From Gammaproteobacteria bacterium UBA7449 (GTDB lineage: Bacteria > Pseudomonadota > Gammaproteobacteria > Pseudomonadales > Pseudohongiellaceae): a stretch of DNA of 33,423 bases. The translations under genes were made by a program, and so were the position numbers. The stretch spans positions 84,221 to 117,643 of the forward strand of contig DLPV01000019.1 in NCBI GenBank assembly GCA_002477465.1, written 5' to 3'. The notes below the pieces were generated by a model. That model saw only the letters and a program-made list of their open reading frames with translations. It was not told the origin of the DNA and did no database searches. Shown here piece by piece: positions 16,095 to 24,116 of this stretch (within the stretch, counting starts at the first letter, position 1; every line of letters starts with the position of its first letter).

Positions 16095-16119
16095 GGATAA
16101 ACCGACTAGCATTACTCAG

Positions 16120-16170
16120 AACGGCGGCAAGTTCAGCCAAACATCTCCTCATTCGCCGCCGTTCCTTTTT
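16120..16170 (+). terminator. Rho-independent terminator after the peroxiredoxin gene
   Basis: AACGGCGGC (16120-16128) pairs with GCCGCCGTT (16155-16163), nine perfect pairs, followed by CC and TTTTT (16166-16170). The 26-base loop is longer than usual. It starts 25 bases after the peroxiredoxin stop codon. Confidence 0.6.
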
Positions 16171-16199
16171 CTCATCTCTTGTCATTCAAGCAAACAGAT

Positions 16200-17333
16200 T
16201 CATGACCATGGATCATCCATGGCATTGAAAAATCTCCTGTGACCCGCCACGATATCTGGTACTTTCGACAGGTCGGGGGTTGCATCGTAAACGTCACGCT
16301 CATAGGTTCCGCCCAGCAACACGCCATCGCTGCGCGGAAACATATAGAGACCGCCATTGCCCACGATGATGTAGTTTACTTCTGACTGTGGCAGCAGAAA
16401 GCTGAGCTGCCCTTTAATGGGCATCATATTGTCGTCATCAAAAAGCGCTTTGGCACCAAGGCCGGTGCAGTTGATGATCACCGGCTCGTTCATGGTCATT
16501 AATTCGTCGGCACTGTGAAATTCCCTGACCTCCATCTTGCCGCCAGCATTGAAGAAATCTTGCATCAAGGCAGGCAGGAATACAGCCGGTTCAACCAGCA
16601 TGGTGTCATAGTGATGCACGCGCTCGACCGGGAAAGGGTGCTCCCCGGCACCAAGGATTGCCCGTTGCGGATAAAACTGTGGATAGCGCTCCGGCAGACT
16701 TGGCTGCGCATCAGGGGCCTCGTCGCCAAGAATGGAGTAATTTGTAATCCACCTGACCCCGTATTTGGAGCCGACCAGATTCTGAAAGTAGCGATAGGAG
16801 TGAGCCTGGGCCTGTTCAAACTGGCCCATGAAGCGAGGGTTAACACTGGTGCGCTCATAGACTGAAGTCGCAGACCATTGACCGCCGGCGATATTGGAAG
16901 TCGTATGGGGCGGCAAGTCTCTCGCAAAAATTGTGACATCCCAGCCCCGGTCCTGCATCAGGCGCGCTGCGGTCAGCCCAAGTGCACCGCAGCCCAAAAC
17001 GGCCGCCTGTTTGTGGGGCGTAGCCAGGGCCAGTTCCATAGCAAGGTGGGAAGAACCCCAGCTCAAGGTGATGCCACCGCCGCCATGGCCATAGTTATGG
17101 ACCAAAACTTTATCGTTGCGGCGCTCGGCGCTCACGTTAAAACCGTTGCGTCGGAAAGGCCGGAGGCCAGCCACAGTGCGGATAATTCGTTCCTCGCTGA
17201 CATTCACCCTACGCAGCGCAGTGCCAGACAACGTATAGTTTGCGCGCTTGCCTGCGCTGGGTAGCGCACAGCCTGCCAGCATCGGCATAGCGGCTGCAGC
17301 AAGTGATTTGATTACAGTACGACGGCTTGGCAT
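16200..17333 (-). CDS. Tat-exported FAD oxidoreductase, D-amino-acid-oxidase-like with permuted motif order
   Basis: A 377-residue flavoprotein. SRRTVIK (3-9) followed by a hydrophobic stretch and LAGC (19-22) indicates a Tat signal with a lipobox, so a folded lipoprotein is likely. D-amino acid oxidase motifs are all present but in changed order. The segment normally at the C-terminus, LRPFRR (57-62, equivalent to the substrate-carboxylate arginine motif) and HNYGHGGGGITLSWG (79-93), comes first. Then follow the FAD-binding GCGALG (114-119), the NIAGGQWSATSVY block, INCTGLGAKALF, IKGQLSFLLP and VLLGGTYERD near the end. Probable reaction: oxidation of a D-amino acid or similar amine by FAD. 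The ribosome-binding site is weak. It is 127 bp from the photolyase gene on the same strand. Confidence 0.82.
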   Translation of the reverse strand: MPSRRTVIKSLAAAAMPMLAGCALPSAGKRANYTLSGTALRRVNVSEERIIRTVAGLRPFRRNGFNVSAERRNDKVLVHNYGHGGGGITLSWGSSHLAMELALATPHKQAAVLGCGALGLTAARLMQDRGWDVTIFARDLPPHTTSNIAGGQWSATSVYERTSVNPRFMGQFEQAQAHSYRYFQNLVGSKYGVRWITNYSILGDEAPDAQPSLPERYPQFYPQRAILGAGEHPFPVERVHHYDTMLVEPAVFLPALMQDFFNAGGKMEVREFHSADELMTMNEPVIINCTGLGAKALFDDDNMMPIKGQLSFLLPQSEVNYIIVGNGGLYMFPRSDGVLLGGTYERDVYDATPDLSKVPDIVAGHRRFFNAMDDPWS

Positions 17334-17460
17334 GAGGATTGGTCTCTGCGCTAATTGATGCTGTTCAAATGTGTTGAAAGCAGAGCATAGCTGAGACTGG
17401 AGTACAGTTTAAGTGTCACGTTTAGATGGCGTGACTGAAAAAAGTTGCAGACAGATTGAG

Positions 17461-19026
17461 CTAGAGTGAGTTGAGGTCTTTAAGATAGCCCTCAGCCTGC
17501 TCGAGAATGGCGCGTTGACTCTCTTCACCCATACGCGCCCAAGAGCCATAGAGCATCCGCATGCGATGGTTGCCGCGGAAGCGATCCTGGTGGCGCGCCA
17601 TGAAGTGCCAGTAAAGGGAGTTAAAGGGGCAGGCGCCATCGCCGGTCTTGCGCTTCACGTCATAGTGGCAGCTCGAACAGTAGTCGCTCATTTTCTTGAT
17701 GTAGTTGCCGCCTGCCGCATAGGGTTTGGAACCAACAATGCCGCCATCGGCATGCAGCGCCATGCCTCTGGTGTTGGGTAATTCAACCCACTGCAGTGCG
17801 TCGATATAAATACCCAAATACCAGGCATCCACTTCATCTGGAGCGATACCGGTCAACAGACAGAAGTTACCTGTGATCATCAGGCGTTGGATGTGATGGG
17901 CATAGCTGTAATCCAGCGAGTTCTTGATGCTTTTTTCCATGCAGCGCATATTGGTATTACCAGTCCAGAAATAGTCTGGCAGCGCGTTTTCAGCCTCGAG
18001 TGAATTTAGCGCTTGATAGTCCGGCATATTGCGCCAGTAGATACCGCGAATGAACTCGCGCCAGCCGATGATCTGCCGAACAAAACCTTCAATCTGCGCC
18101 AGATTGATGGCTTCGCTTTTCTCAAACACGTCTATGCAATGATCTACTACTTCCCGTGGATGCAGTATCTTTGCATTCAGGGCAAAAGACAGGCGGGAGT
18201 GATACAGGGACCAGTCACTCGGGCTTTCAGCGGTCATGGCGTCCTGGTAAGTCCCAAAATTGGGCAGACAATGACTAATAAAAAACTGCAGTAACTCAAG
18301 CGCCTGTATTCGATTTATCGGCCAGGGCAAACTACTGCGAGTAGCGCCAATTCGCTCGACTTTATGGCGATCCAGGCGGTTCAGGATTTCAGTTACGTCA
18401 TTGCAAAATAACAGCGGCGCAGGCAATTCAGATATGGCGGCCTTGCTGAGTTTATTGCGATTCTCGCTGTCAAAGTTCCAGCGCCCGCCAGCGGGCTCAT
18501 TGCCGTCCATGAGAATCTGGAGGCGCCGCCGCATGTTGCGGTAAAAGGCCTCCATTCGGGTCGCCTTGCCTGGCTTAAAATGCTCTGCAATCTCGTCAAA
18601 TGGCAGGAGAAAGTGCTCGGTGTCCACGCAGCATTTTGCTGTCATGGCTGGCAGCTGCAGCTGCCGAAGCTGTTCGCTGAGCCGGTATTCGTCGGGTTGT
18701 TGATAACTGAACTCGGTGACATCAAAACGCTGGCACAAGTTCTTTATCAGATCATCCAGTGAGTCAAAGGTGGCCGTGTCATCCAGGTCAAGGTGCAGGA
18801 CCTCGTGGCCCCGAACCGAAAGCGCGTTGGCGAATTCCTTCATGGCCGCAAAGAAGGCGCAGAGTTTTTGCGTGTGATGTTTGACGTAGCCGGTTTCCTG
18901 TCGCAATTCGGCAATGACATACAGCACCTTTTCATCAACGGTTCCGTACCAGCTATGCTGGAGGTTGAGTTGATCACCGAGGACCAGGCGCAGGCTGGTA
19001 TAAGATCTTTGAGCTGGCGTTTTCAC
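17461..19026 (-). CDS. phrB: Iron-sulfur bacterial cryptochrome / (6-4) photolyase, PhrB type
   Basis: A 521-residue light-driven DNA repair enzyme of the FeS-BCP group, which repairs (6-4) photoproducts. The N-terminus has LRLVLGDQLN. The four cluster cysteines fit the spacing of Agrobacterium PhrB (350, 438, 441, 454) with a constant shift of 12: Cys362, Cys450, Cys453 and Cys466. The His pair of the active site is at 377-378 in SYAHHIQRLM. Other family blocks are DEVDAWYLGIYIDALQWVELPNTRGM and PYAAGGNYI. The only reasonable start is GTG 19026; a G-rich purine run directly touches it, so the ribosome-binding site is unclear. It is divergent from a DUF3429 gene across 78 bp. Confidence 0.92.
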   Translation of the reverse strand: MKTPAQRSYTSLRLVLGDQLNLQHSWYGTVDEKVLYVIAELRQETGYVKHHTQKLCAFFAAMKEFANALSVRGHEVLHLDLDDTATFDSLDDLIKNLCQRFDVTEFSYQQPDEYRLSEQLRQLQLPAMTAKCCVDTEHFLLPFDEIAEHFKPGKATRMEAFYRNMRRRLQILMDGNEPAGGRWNFDSENRNKLSKAAISELPAPLLFCNDVTEILNRLDRHKVERIGATRSSLPWPINRIQALELLQFFISHCLPNFGTYQDAMTAESPSDWSLYHSRLSFALNAKILHPREVVDHCIDVFEKSEAINLAQIEGFVRQIIGWREFIRGIYWRNMPDYQALNSLEAENALPDYFWTGNTNMRCMEKSIKNSLDYSYAHHIQRLMITGNFCLLTGIAPDEVDAWYLGIYIDALQWVELPNTRGMALHADGGIVGSKPYAAGGNYIKKMSDYCSSCHYDVKRKTGDGACPFNSLYWHFMARHQDRFRGNHRMRMLYGSWARMGEESQRAILEQAEGYLKDLNSL

Positions 19027-19104
19027 CCCCTTAACTACGGGATTTCCGGAGTTTCAGACCAGCGTTAAAGAAACTAAAGCACCGGATTATGCGTATAAAA
19101 CAAC

Positions 19105-19554
19105 ATGAAAAATGCAGCAATCATTAATTGCCTGGGCTATGCGGGGCTGATTCCATTTTGGGCTGCAGCCTGGGCCATGCTCGGTGATCGCACTCTGTTT
19201 CAGTTGTCGCCAGCTCTGATTTTTCTTACCTATAGCGCGATCATTCTCAGTTTTCTTGGTGGCACGCTCTGGGGCAAGGCGCGAGAGCTGGCTGATGGCT
19301 TCTTGAGTGCTGGTCTGTTACTGCTGAGCAACGTGCTAGCCCTGTCCGCATGGTTGATGCTGCTGCTAGGAGAGACATTCATGGTGCCTGGCTTACTGAT
19401 TGCACTGATTGGCTACGCGATACTTTGCGCGGTGGAATGGGTTAGCACATCGCAGGTGCTGGGCGGTGTGGGAGAGCCCTATTTGCGCTTCCGTCTCACG
19501 CTCACGTCAGTGGTTTGTCTCGCACACGCCGTTGTCATCTACGCCGTGCTTTAG
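19105..19554 (+). CDS. DUF3429 membrane protein
   Basis: A 149-residue protein with about four or five membrane helices and the DUF3429 motifs GLIPFWAAA near the N-terminus and LSFLGGTLWG in the second helix. Function is unknown. The ATG at 19105 has no Shine-Dalgarno sequence; instead TATAAA (19094-19099) ends five bases before it, so a leaderless message is possible. It begins a plus-strand group with a DCC protein and a short-chain dehydrogenase, and lies opposite the (6-4) photolyase, so a role in light or oxidative stress response is conceivable. Confidence 0.85.
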   Translation: MKNAAIINCLGYAGLIPFWAAAWAMLGDRTLFQLSPALIFLTYSAIILSFLGGTLWGKARELADGFLSAGLLLLSNVLALSAWLMLLLGETFMVPGLLIALIGYAILCAVEWVSTSQVLGGVGEPYLRFRLTLTSVVCLAHAVVIYAVL

Positions 19555-19570
19555 AGGAATAGTTAATTCA

Positions 19571-19990
19571 GTGAACGGAGTATCACTTACAATTTTTTAC
19601 GATGGCCGCTGCCCGCTGTGCTCTGCAGAAATGAAGCAGCTCAGTGAATTCGATGCTGCAGGCAGATTAATTCTGGAAGATATCAACGCGCAGGATTTTC
19701 AGCAGCGCTTTCCACACATTGATCCCAAGGCAGCAGACCGCATCCTGCATGGTCAGTATGGCAGCGGTGAATTAATTTACGGTCTGGATGTCACCCAGCA
19801 AGCCTGGGCCCTGGTGGGGCGCCATCGTTGGCTGAAGTTGCTGCGCCTGCCGCTCATCCGCTGGTTTGCGGATCTGGGCTACCTGCTGTTCGCGCGTTAT
19901 CGAAGTCAGATTTCCTATCTGCTAACCGGCTCATCGCAGTGCGATGAAAATGCCTGTTATCAGATTCCCTCCCGGTCAAAACGCAGTTGA
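19571..19990 (+). CDS. DCC-family (DUF393) thiol-disulfide oxidoreductase-like protein
   Basis: A 139-residue protein starting at GTG 19571, 16 bp after the DUF3429 stop; GAGGA lies twelve bases upstream. The N-terminal LTIFYDGRCPLCSAEM has the DxxCPxC motif of the DCC family, which resembles a thioredoxin active site. The middle has LDVTQQAWALVGRHRWLKLLRLP and the C-terminus RYRSQISYLLTGSSQCDENACY, with two more cysteines that may belong to the redox mechanism. The frame is open well upstream, but that part overlaps DUF3429 and has no homology. It precedes the short-chain dehydrogenase by 7 bp, so the three genes likely form an operon. Confidence 0.85.
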   Translation: MNGVSLTIFYDGRCPLCSAEMKQLSEFDAAGRLILEDINAQDFQQRFPHIDPKAADRILHGQYGSGELIYGLDVTQQAWALVGRHRWLKLLRLPLIRWFADLGYLLFARYRSQISYLLTGSSQCDENACYQIPSRSKRS

Positions 19991-19997
19991 AAAGCTA

Positions 19998-20717
19998 ATG
20001 CAACATCTAGTGATAGGTGCAAGCAGCGCGATTGCGACCGCAATCATTGATAAATACCTGGCGGCAGGTGATTCGGTTGTTGCCGTTAGCCGCTCCATGC
20101 AATCTGATGCCATGGCTACGGCGGATGGACGTCTGGAGTGGTTACAGTCGGACTACTCCGAAGAGTCAATTCAAGGCATCTGCAATCGTTTGCGGGAATC
20201 CGCGTTGGTCTTTGATCGCGTCTTTATTTGCAATGGCATTCTGCACCATGCCCATCTCGCGCCAGAGAAACGCCTGGGAGATGTTGCTACCAAGCAGCTG
20301 ACTGAAGTCATGCACATTAATTCCTTCCAACCGATTACCTGGGTAAAGCACCTAAAGCCGGTGCTGCGCAGCAAGCAGCACTGCATTTTGACTGCATTCA
20401 GCGCCCGCATTGGGAGTATCGGCGATAACGGCAGGGGCGGCTGGTACGCCTATCGGGCGTCAAAGGCTGCCCTGAATATGCTCATGAAATCTGCTGCTAT
20501 CGAGTATCAGCGAGAGCGCAGAAACGTGCAGTTCCTGCTTTTTCATCCTGGTACCACCGACACGCCGCTGTCTAAACCTTTTCAGCGCTCGGTGTCTCCT
20601 GACAAGCTATTCACTCCCGCATTTGTAGCCAGACAATTACTGTCCATTATTGACGGGCTTGACCCCGAACTCCCTATTCAATACCTGGACTGGAAAAACA
20701 CTGCCATAGAGTGGTAG
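19998..20717 (+). CDS. Short-chain dehydrogenase/reductase, C-factor-like
   Basis: A 239-residue NAD(P)-dependent oxidoreductase. The nucleotide-binding motif is IGASSAIATAI at the N-terminus, a variant of TGxxxGIG. ICNGILHH replaces the NNAG motif, and YAYRASKAAL holds the catalytic Tyr and Lys with the Ser in TAFSARIGS before it. After the active site comes FLLFHPGTTDTPLSKPF. I chose ATG 19998 because the homology starts there; an earlier in-frame ATG at 19944 is inside the DCC gene. Substrate unknown. It ends the DUF3429-DCC-SDR group opposite the (6-4) photolyase. Confidence 0.87.
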   Translation: MQHLVIGASSAIATAIIDKYLAAGDSVVAVSRSMQSDAMATADGRLEWLQSDYSEESIQGICNRLRESALVFDRVFICNGILHHAHLAPEKRLGDVATKQLTEVMHINSFQPITWVKHLKPVLRSKQHCILTAFSARIGSIGDNGRGGWYAYRASKAALNMLMKSAAIEYQRERRNVQFLLFHPGTTDTPLSKPFQRSVSPDKLFTPAFVARQLLSIIDGLDPELPIQYLDWKNTAIEW

Positions 20718-21015
20718 TCAGTTTTCACTTGATCCGCTTAAGAAAACCTCTTGCGTAAGTATTCGAGCATCGATAACTTGCAGGGGCGGGAAGTATTCGA
20801 AAATATTGTCTGGCAATTTTCTTGAGGAATCTTTTATTCGAGTGCTTTGTGCGCGAGTTGAATCAGGTTTTCCTGATGCGATCTTGCTTAATGAAACTGG
20901 CTTGGATATAGCGCAGGTCAACTACAATGATCCGCTGCGCAGAGGGTTGATGGAATTGCAGGAGTGCAGAAAGGCGCTGCGATGCCGCAGCGCTTCCTGG
21001 CGATTTAGCGCTGGC
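20718..21015. other. 298-bp intergenic stretch without a recognised gene
   Basis: Between the convergent short-chain dehydrogenase and esterase genes. The plus strand stays open in one frame through most of it (LEESFIRVLCARVESGFPD in part), but there is no good start codon, no ribosome-binding site and no family I recognise. The only clear element is the hairpin at 20972-20995. Confidence 0.4.
20972..20995 (-). terminator. Stem-loop terminator candidate behind the esterase gene
   Basis: GCGCTGCG (20974-20981) pairs perfectly with CGCAGCGC (20986-20993) around a four-base loop, extended by a G-T and an A-T pair. On the minus strand it lies about 20 bases after the esterase stop codon and is followed by CTTTCTGC, a weak T-tract. 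It may also block read-through from the convergent plus-strand group. Confidence 0.5.
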
Positions 21016-21891
21016 TTAATTGTCTTTCGGGTGCGCCAGTAACCACTCTACGACCTGTGCCGCGAATGTGTCAGATAATACGGGCACGTGGGTGCCGGAG
21101 GCGATAGTCCAGAGTTCTGCGGAGCCGCCTGGTTTGCAGCCAACCTCAAATTTCAGCACGCCGGATTCATGGCCGGGCAAGCTCGCTTCCAGGTCTCGTA
21201 ATTCCCGACCGACACCATTCTGGCTGCAGCCATTGTAGTTGGCCCAGCGTCGCACGGACTGCAGGGCGCTCGGATAGCGATTATCCTGGATGTCGCCGCC
21301 CTGATAGCCGATGGTTTCATCGTTGGTGCCATGGATCTGAAGTATGTGAACAGGATTTTCCGGCGCTTCACGCTGATCCATATGATTGGCTCCAGCAAGA
21401 CTGGCGATGGCGGCCACCGCATCGGAGTGCTCATAGGCCATGCGGAACGACATGAAGCCGCCGTTGGAGTGCCCAATCAGGAATACCCGATTTTCGTCCA
21501 CATTATAGCGTTGTTTCATCTCGTCAATAATTGAGCGGATATAACCGCTGTCATCCACTTCCAGTCCGAAAAAATTACAGCAGGCATTAGAAGCGTTCCA
21601 GAAGCGGTTCTCATCGCTGCTGGGTTCCCGCACGCCGTCCGGTGCGGCAAACAGAAAGCCATAGTCGTCCGCCAGCTCGCTGACCTGAAAATAGCTATCC
21701 TGGTTACGGCCACTGGAAGTGTAGCCATGCAGCAGGATGATCAGGGGATGGGCCTCGGATGCGCTGTAGGACTCCGGCACTTTAACCAGGACGTCACCGC
21801 GCCCGAAATCGATGTCCTGGGCCAGGCTCTGGGTTATGACACCCAGACCAAGCAGGGCGCTGAGTATTATATTTACATAAAACTTCTTCAT
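21016..21891 (-). CDS. Exported PHB-depolymerase / feruloyl-esterase-like hydrolase
   Basis: A 291-residue alpha/beta hydrolase of the LpqC/poly(3-hydroxybutyrate) depolymerase type. A signal peptide ends at QSLAQ near residue 25. LIILLHGYTSSG (50-61) supplies the oxyanion region, GHSNGG (140-145) the nucleophile Ser142, HGTNDETIG the Asp and SGTHVPVL the His. A CCNFFG segment near 104-109 is typical of this group and contains a Cys pair that may be disulfide bonded. The enzyme would cleave an ester outside the cytoplasm; polyester, feruloyl or acetyl xylan esters are all possible. Start ATG 21891 has a weak ribosome-binding site. It is 26 bp downstream of the quinone oxidoreductase gene. Confidence 0.85.
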   Translation of the reverse strand: MKKFYVNIILSALLGLGVITQSLAQDIDFGRGDVLVKVPESYSASEAHPLIILLHGYTSSGRNQDSYFQVSELADDYGFLFAAPDGVREPSSDENRFWNASNACCNFFGLEVDDSGYIRSIIDEMKQRYNVDENRVFLIGHSNGGFMSFRMAYEHSDAVAAIASLAGANHMDQREAPENPVHILQIHGTNDETIGYQGGDIQDNRYPSALQSVRRWANYNGCSQNGVGRELRDLEASLPGHESGVLKFEVGCKPGGSAELWTIASGTHVPVLSDTFAAQVVEWLLAHPKDN

Positions 21892-21917
21892 AATGATTTC
21901 TCGTTTGGGTGAGTTAT

Positions 21918-22886
21918 TCAGGGTTTTAAAATCACTTTGCCGGTGGTCATGCGAGCTTCCAGCGCCTCATGGGCAGCCCGGGCCTCGGCCAGCGGGTAGA
22001 AGTACTCAAGTCTGAGATCCAGTTTACCTTCACTGATCCAGTTGAACACATCGCTGCTGCGCCACTCCAGATCTTCCCGACTGGCCAGGTAATCGAACAG
22101 GGTAGGTCGAGTCAGAAACAGGGAGCCCTTGGGGCCCAGGGTGGCGGGATTGAATTCTGTGACTGGCCCACTGGCGTTGCCGTAAAGCACCATAGTGCCG
22201 AAGCGCGACAGACAATCGATACTCTTCTCGAAAGTGGCTTTACCTACCGAATCATAGGCCACGTTAACGCCCTGGCCTTCGGTTATACGCTCAACTTCCG
22301 CCTGAAAATCCTGCTCGCTGTATAGGATCACCTCATCGGCGCCGGCCTGGCGCGCGAGTTCCGCCTTGGCCTCGGTGGAGACGGTGCCGATCACGGTGCC
22401 ACCCAGCATCTTGACCATCTGGATCAGCAGCAGGCCAACGCCTCCGGCGGCGGCGTGAATCAGACAGCGGTCACCGGCCTGAACCTTATAGGTGGACATG
22501 CAGAGGTAATGGGCTGTGCAGCCCTGCAGCATGGCGGCCGCGCCCTGGTCGAAGCTCACGCCATCAGGAATAGGGACTAGCTTGTCGGCAGGCACAGCAG
22601 CATATTCTGCATAAGCACCAGCTACATTGGTATAGGCGACGCGGTCCCCGCTCTGCAGGCCGGTGACGGCTGCACTGGTTTCCACCACAGTACCTGCGGC
22701 TTCCAGGCCCAGAGTGGCTGGCAGAGGAATCTGGTAGAGGCCGCTGCGTTGGTAGGTGTCGATGAAATTGATACCGGCGGATTCCACTTTCACCAGCACT
22801 TCCTGCTCATCGGGTGCCGGTTTATCGACGTCCTCAAAAGACAGCGCTTCAGGGCCGCCGTGCTGGTTGACTCTAATTGCTTTCAT
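21918..22886 (-). CDS. NADPH:quinone oxidoreductase, zeta-crystallin-like MDR
   Basis: A 322-residue zinc-free medium-chain dehydrogenase/reductase. The GroES-like N-terminal domain has VESAGINFIDTYQRSGLY and PLPATLGLEAAGTV. The cofactor domain has HAAAGGVGLLLIQ with the AxxGGVG motif, and VAYDSVG. The C-terminus ends HEALEARMTTGKVILKP, typical of quinone oxidoreductases. It would reduce quinones or enals with NADPH in the cytoplasm. Start ATG 22886 follows GGA at seven bases. It is divergent from the DUF3500 gene across 173 bp and followed at 26 bp by the esterase gene, so those two may be cotranscribed. Confidence 0.9.
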   Translation of the reverse strand: MKAIRVNQHGGPEALSFEDVDKPAPDEQEVLVKVESAGINFIDTYQRSGLYQIPLPATLGLEAAGTVVETSAAVTGLQSGDRVAYTNVAGAYAEYAAVPADKLVPIPDGVSFDQGAAAMLQGCTAHYLCMSTYKVQAGDRCLIHAAAGGVGLLLIQMVKMLGGTVIGTVSTEAKAELARQAGADEVILYSEQDFQAEVERITEGQGVNVAYDSVGKATFEKSIDCLSRFGTMVLYGNASGPVTEFNPATLGPKGSLFLTRPTLFDYLASREDLEWRSSDVFNWISEGKLDLRLEYFYPLAEARAAHEALEARMTTGKVILKP

Positions 22887-23059
22887 GCTGATTTCCGGGC
22901 TGTTATTCAGGTGTGGGCATTTATCGCAGAATTTTTGGCCGCTGACAATGCAGGAAACGGTTGGTTTGAACGTGGAATCGAGTCATGGCGGTGCTGGACC
23001 TGGTTGCGGCACGGGTTTATGCTGATTAGCAGAAATCCTCAGACGACAAGGGGGAGAAC

Positions 23060-24112
23060 ATGTCCAATAGCCTGCCCAGAATAATCTGCCTTATATCGCT
23101 GCTGTATTCGACTTCAGTGGTAGCGCAGAATGCCCAGATCGCCCTTACAGAACGCATGATTGCTGTGACCAATGAGTTTCTGGAATCCTTGACTCGGCTA
23201 CAGAATAGCAAGGGCGTATACGATTTCGACCATGAGGAACGCCTGAACTGGCATTTTATCCCGAAAGAGAGAAATGGTGTGGTGTTGCGCAGCATGTCCG
23301 ACGAGCAGCGCGCTGTTGCAGAACGCCTGCTTCGCACTTTCTTCAGCGCCTCGGGGTATGCCAAGGCCGAGGCGATTCGTAACCTTGAAACAGTACTGGC
23401 TGAGATAGAGGTAAACGGCCGCTTCGAGCGTGACCCTGAGCTTTACTATATTACTGTTTTTGGTGAGCCCAGTATGGAGACAAACTGGGGCCTGCGCTAC
23501 GAGGGACATCACCTTGCCTTTAATTGGACCTTTGTGCGAGGGCTGGGGGTCGCCAGTACGCCGCAGTTTTTTGGCAGTAACCCTGCCGACGTTCGCAGCG
23601 GCGCACGCTTTGGAACGAGAGTGCTCGCCGCGGAAGAAGAGCTGGGACGCGATTTGCTGCGCTCCATGAGTGCCTCACAGCGGGACCAGGCGGTCATCGA
23701 ACAAGACGTGCCACGTGATATTATTACCGGTTCGCAGAAACAGGTATCTCCGTTCTCCGATTCTGGCATTCCCTATTCGCAACTCGATAGCAGACAGCAG
23801 CAAATCCTTGTCAACTTGATTGATGAAGCGGCTTCGGTGCAGGCGCAGCCGGTTTATCAACAGCGCATGGCTTTGATTCAAGAGCAGGGCATGGACGCCG
23901 TGCGATTCACCTGGATCGGCTCAAGCGATCGTGGCGAGCCCCACTACTATCGTGTCCAGGGGCCGGGATTCTTGATCGAGTATGACAATACTCAAAACGG
24001 CGCCAACCACGCACACCTGGTGTGGCGAGACTTTGCTGGTGATTTTGGTCGTGACCTGCTGCGCGCGCACTATGATGCGGTGGCCGCTAGCGCCCCTGAA
24101 CATGGACATTAA
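23060..24112 (+). CDS. Exported DUF3500 protein
   Basis: A 350-residue protein with a signal peptide ending near residue 22 (SVVAQ). DUF3500 blocks are visible: LNWHFIPKERNGV, YYITVFGEPS followed by WGLRYEGHHLAFNWT, then FLIEYDNTQNGANHAHLVWRD and DFGRDLLRAHYD near the C-terminus. The conserved His residues (GHHL, HAH) suggest a metal site, but the biochemical role is not known to me. Start ATG 23060 follows a GGGGGAG run. The stop codon is four bases before the chosen start of the PQQ-type sugar dehydrogenase gene, so the two are surely in one operon and both products are exported. Confidence 0.88.
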   Translation: MSNSLPRIICLISLLYSTSVVAQNAQIALTERMIAVTNEFLESLTRLQNSKGVYDFDHEERLNWHFIPKERNGVVLRSMSDEQRAVAERLLRTFFSASGYAKAEAIRNLETVLAEIEVNGRFERDPELYYITVFGEPSMETNWGLRYEGHHLAFNWTFVRGLGVASTPQFFGSNPADVRSGARFGTRVLAAEEELGRDLLRSMSASQRDQAVIEQDVPRDIITGSQKQVSPFSDSGIPYSQLDSRQQQILVNLIDEAASVQAQPVYQQRMALIQEQGMDAVRFTWIGSSDRGEPHYYRVQGPGFLIEYDNTQNGANHAHLVWRDFAGDFGRDLLRAHYDAVAASAPEHGH

Positions 24113-24116
24113 GTCG

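Noticed and set aside
17415..17435. Hairpin GTCACG/CGTGAC downstream of the photolyase gene, considered as terminator
   Set aside because: Only six pairs, and the T run on the minus strand comes before the stem instead of after it.
20806..21042. 78-codon plus-strand frame between the short-chain dehydrogenase and esterase genes
   Set aside because: Begins with TTG without a ribosome-binding site, includes the terminator hairpin and runs into the esterase gene; no known family.
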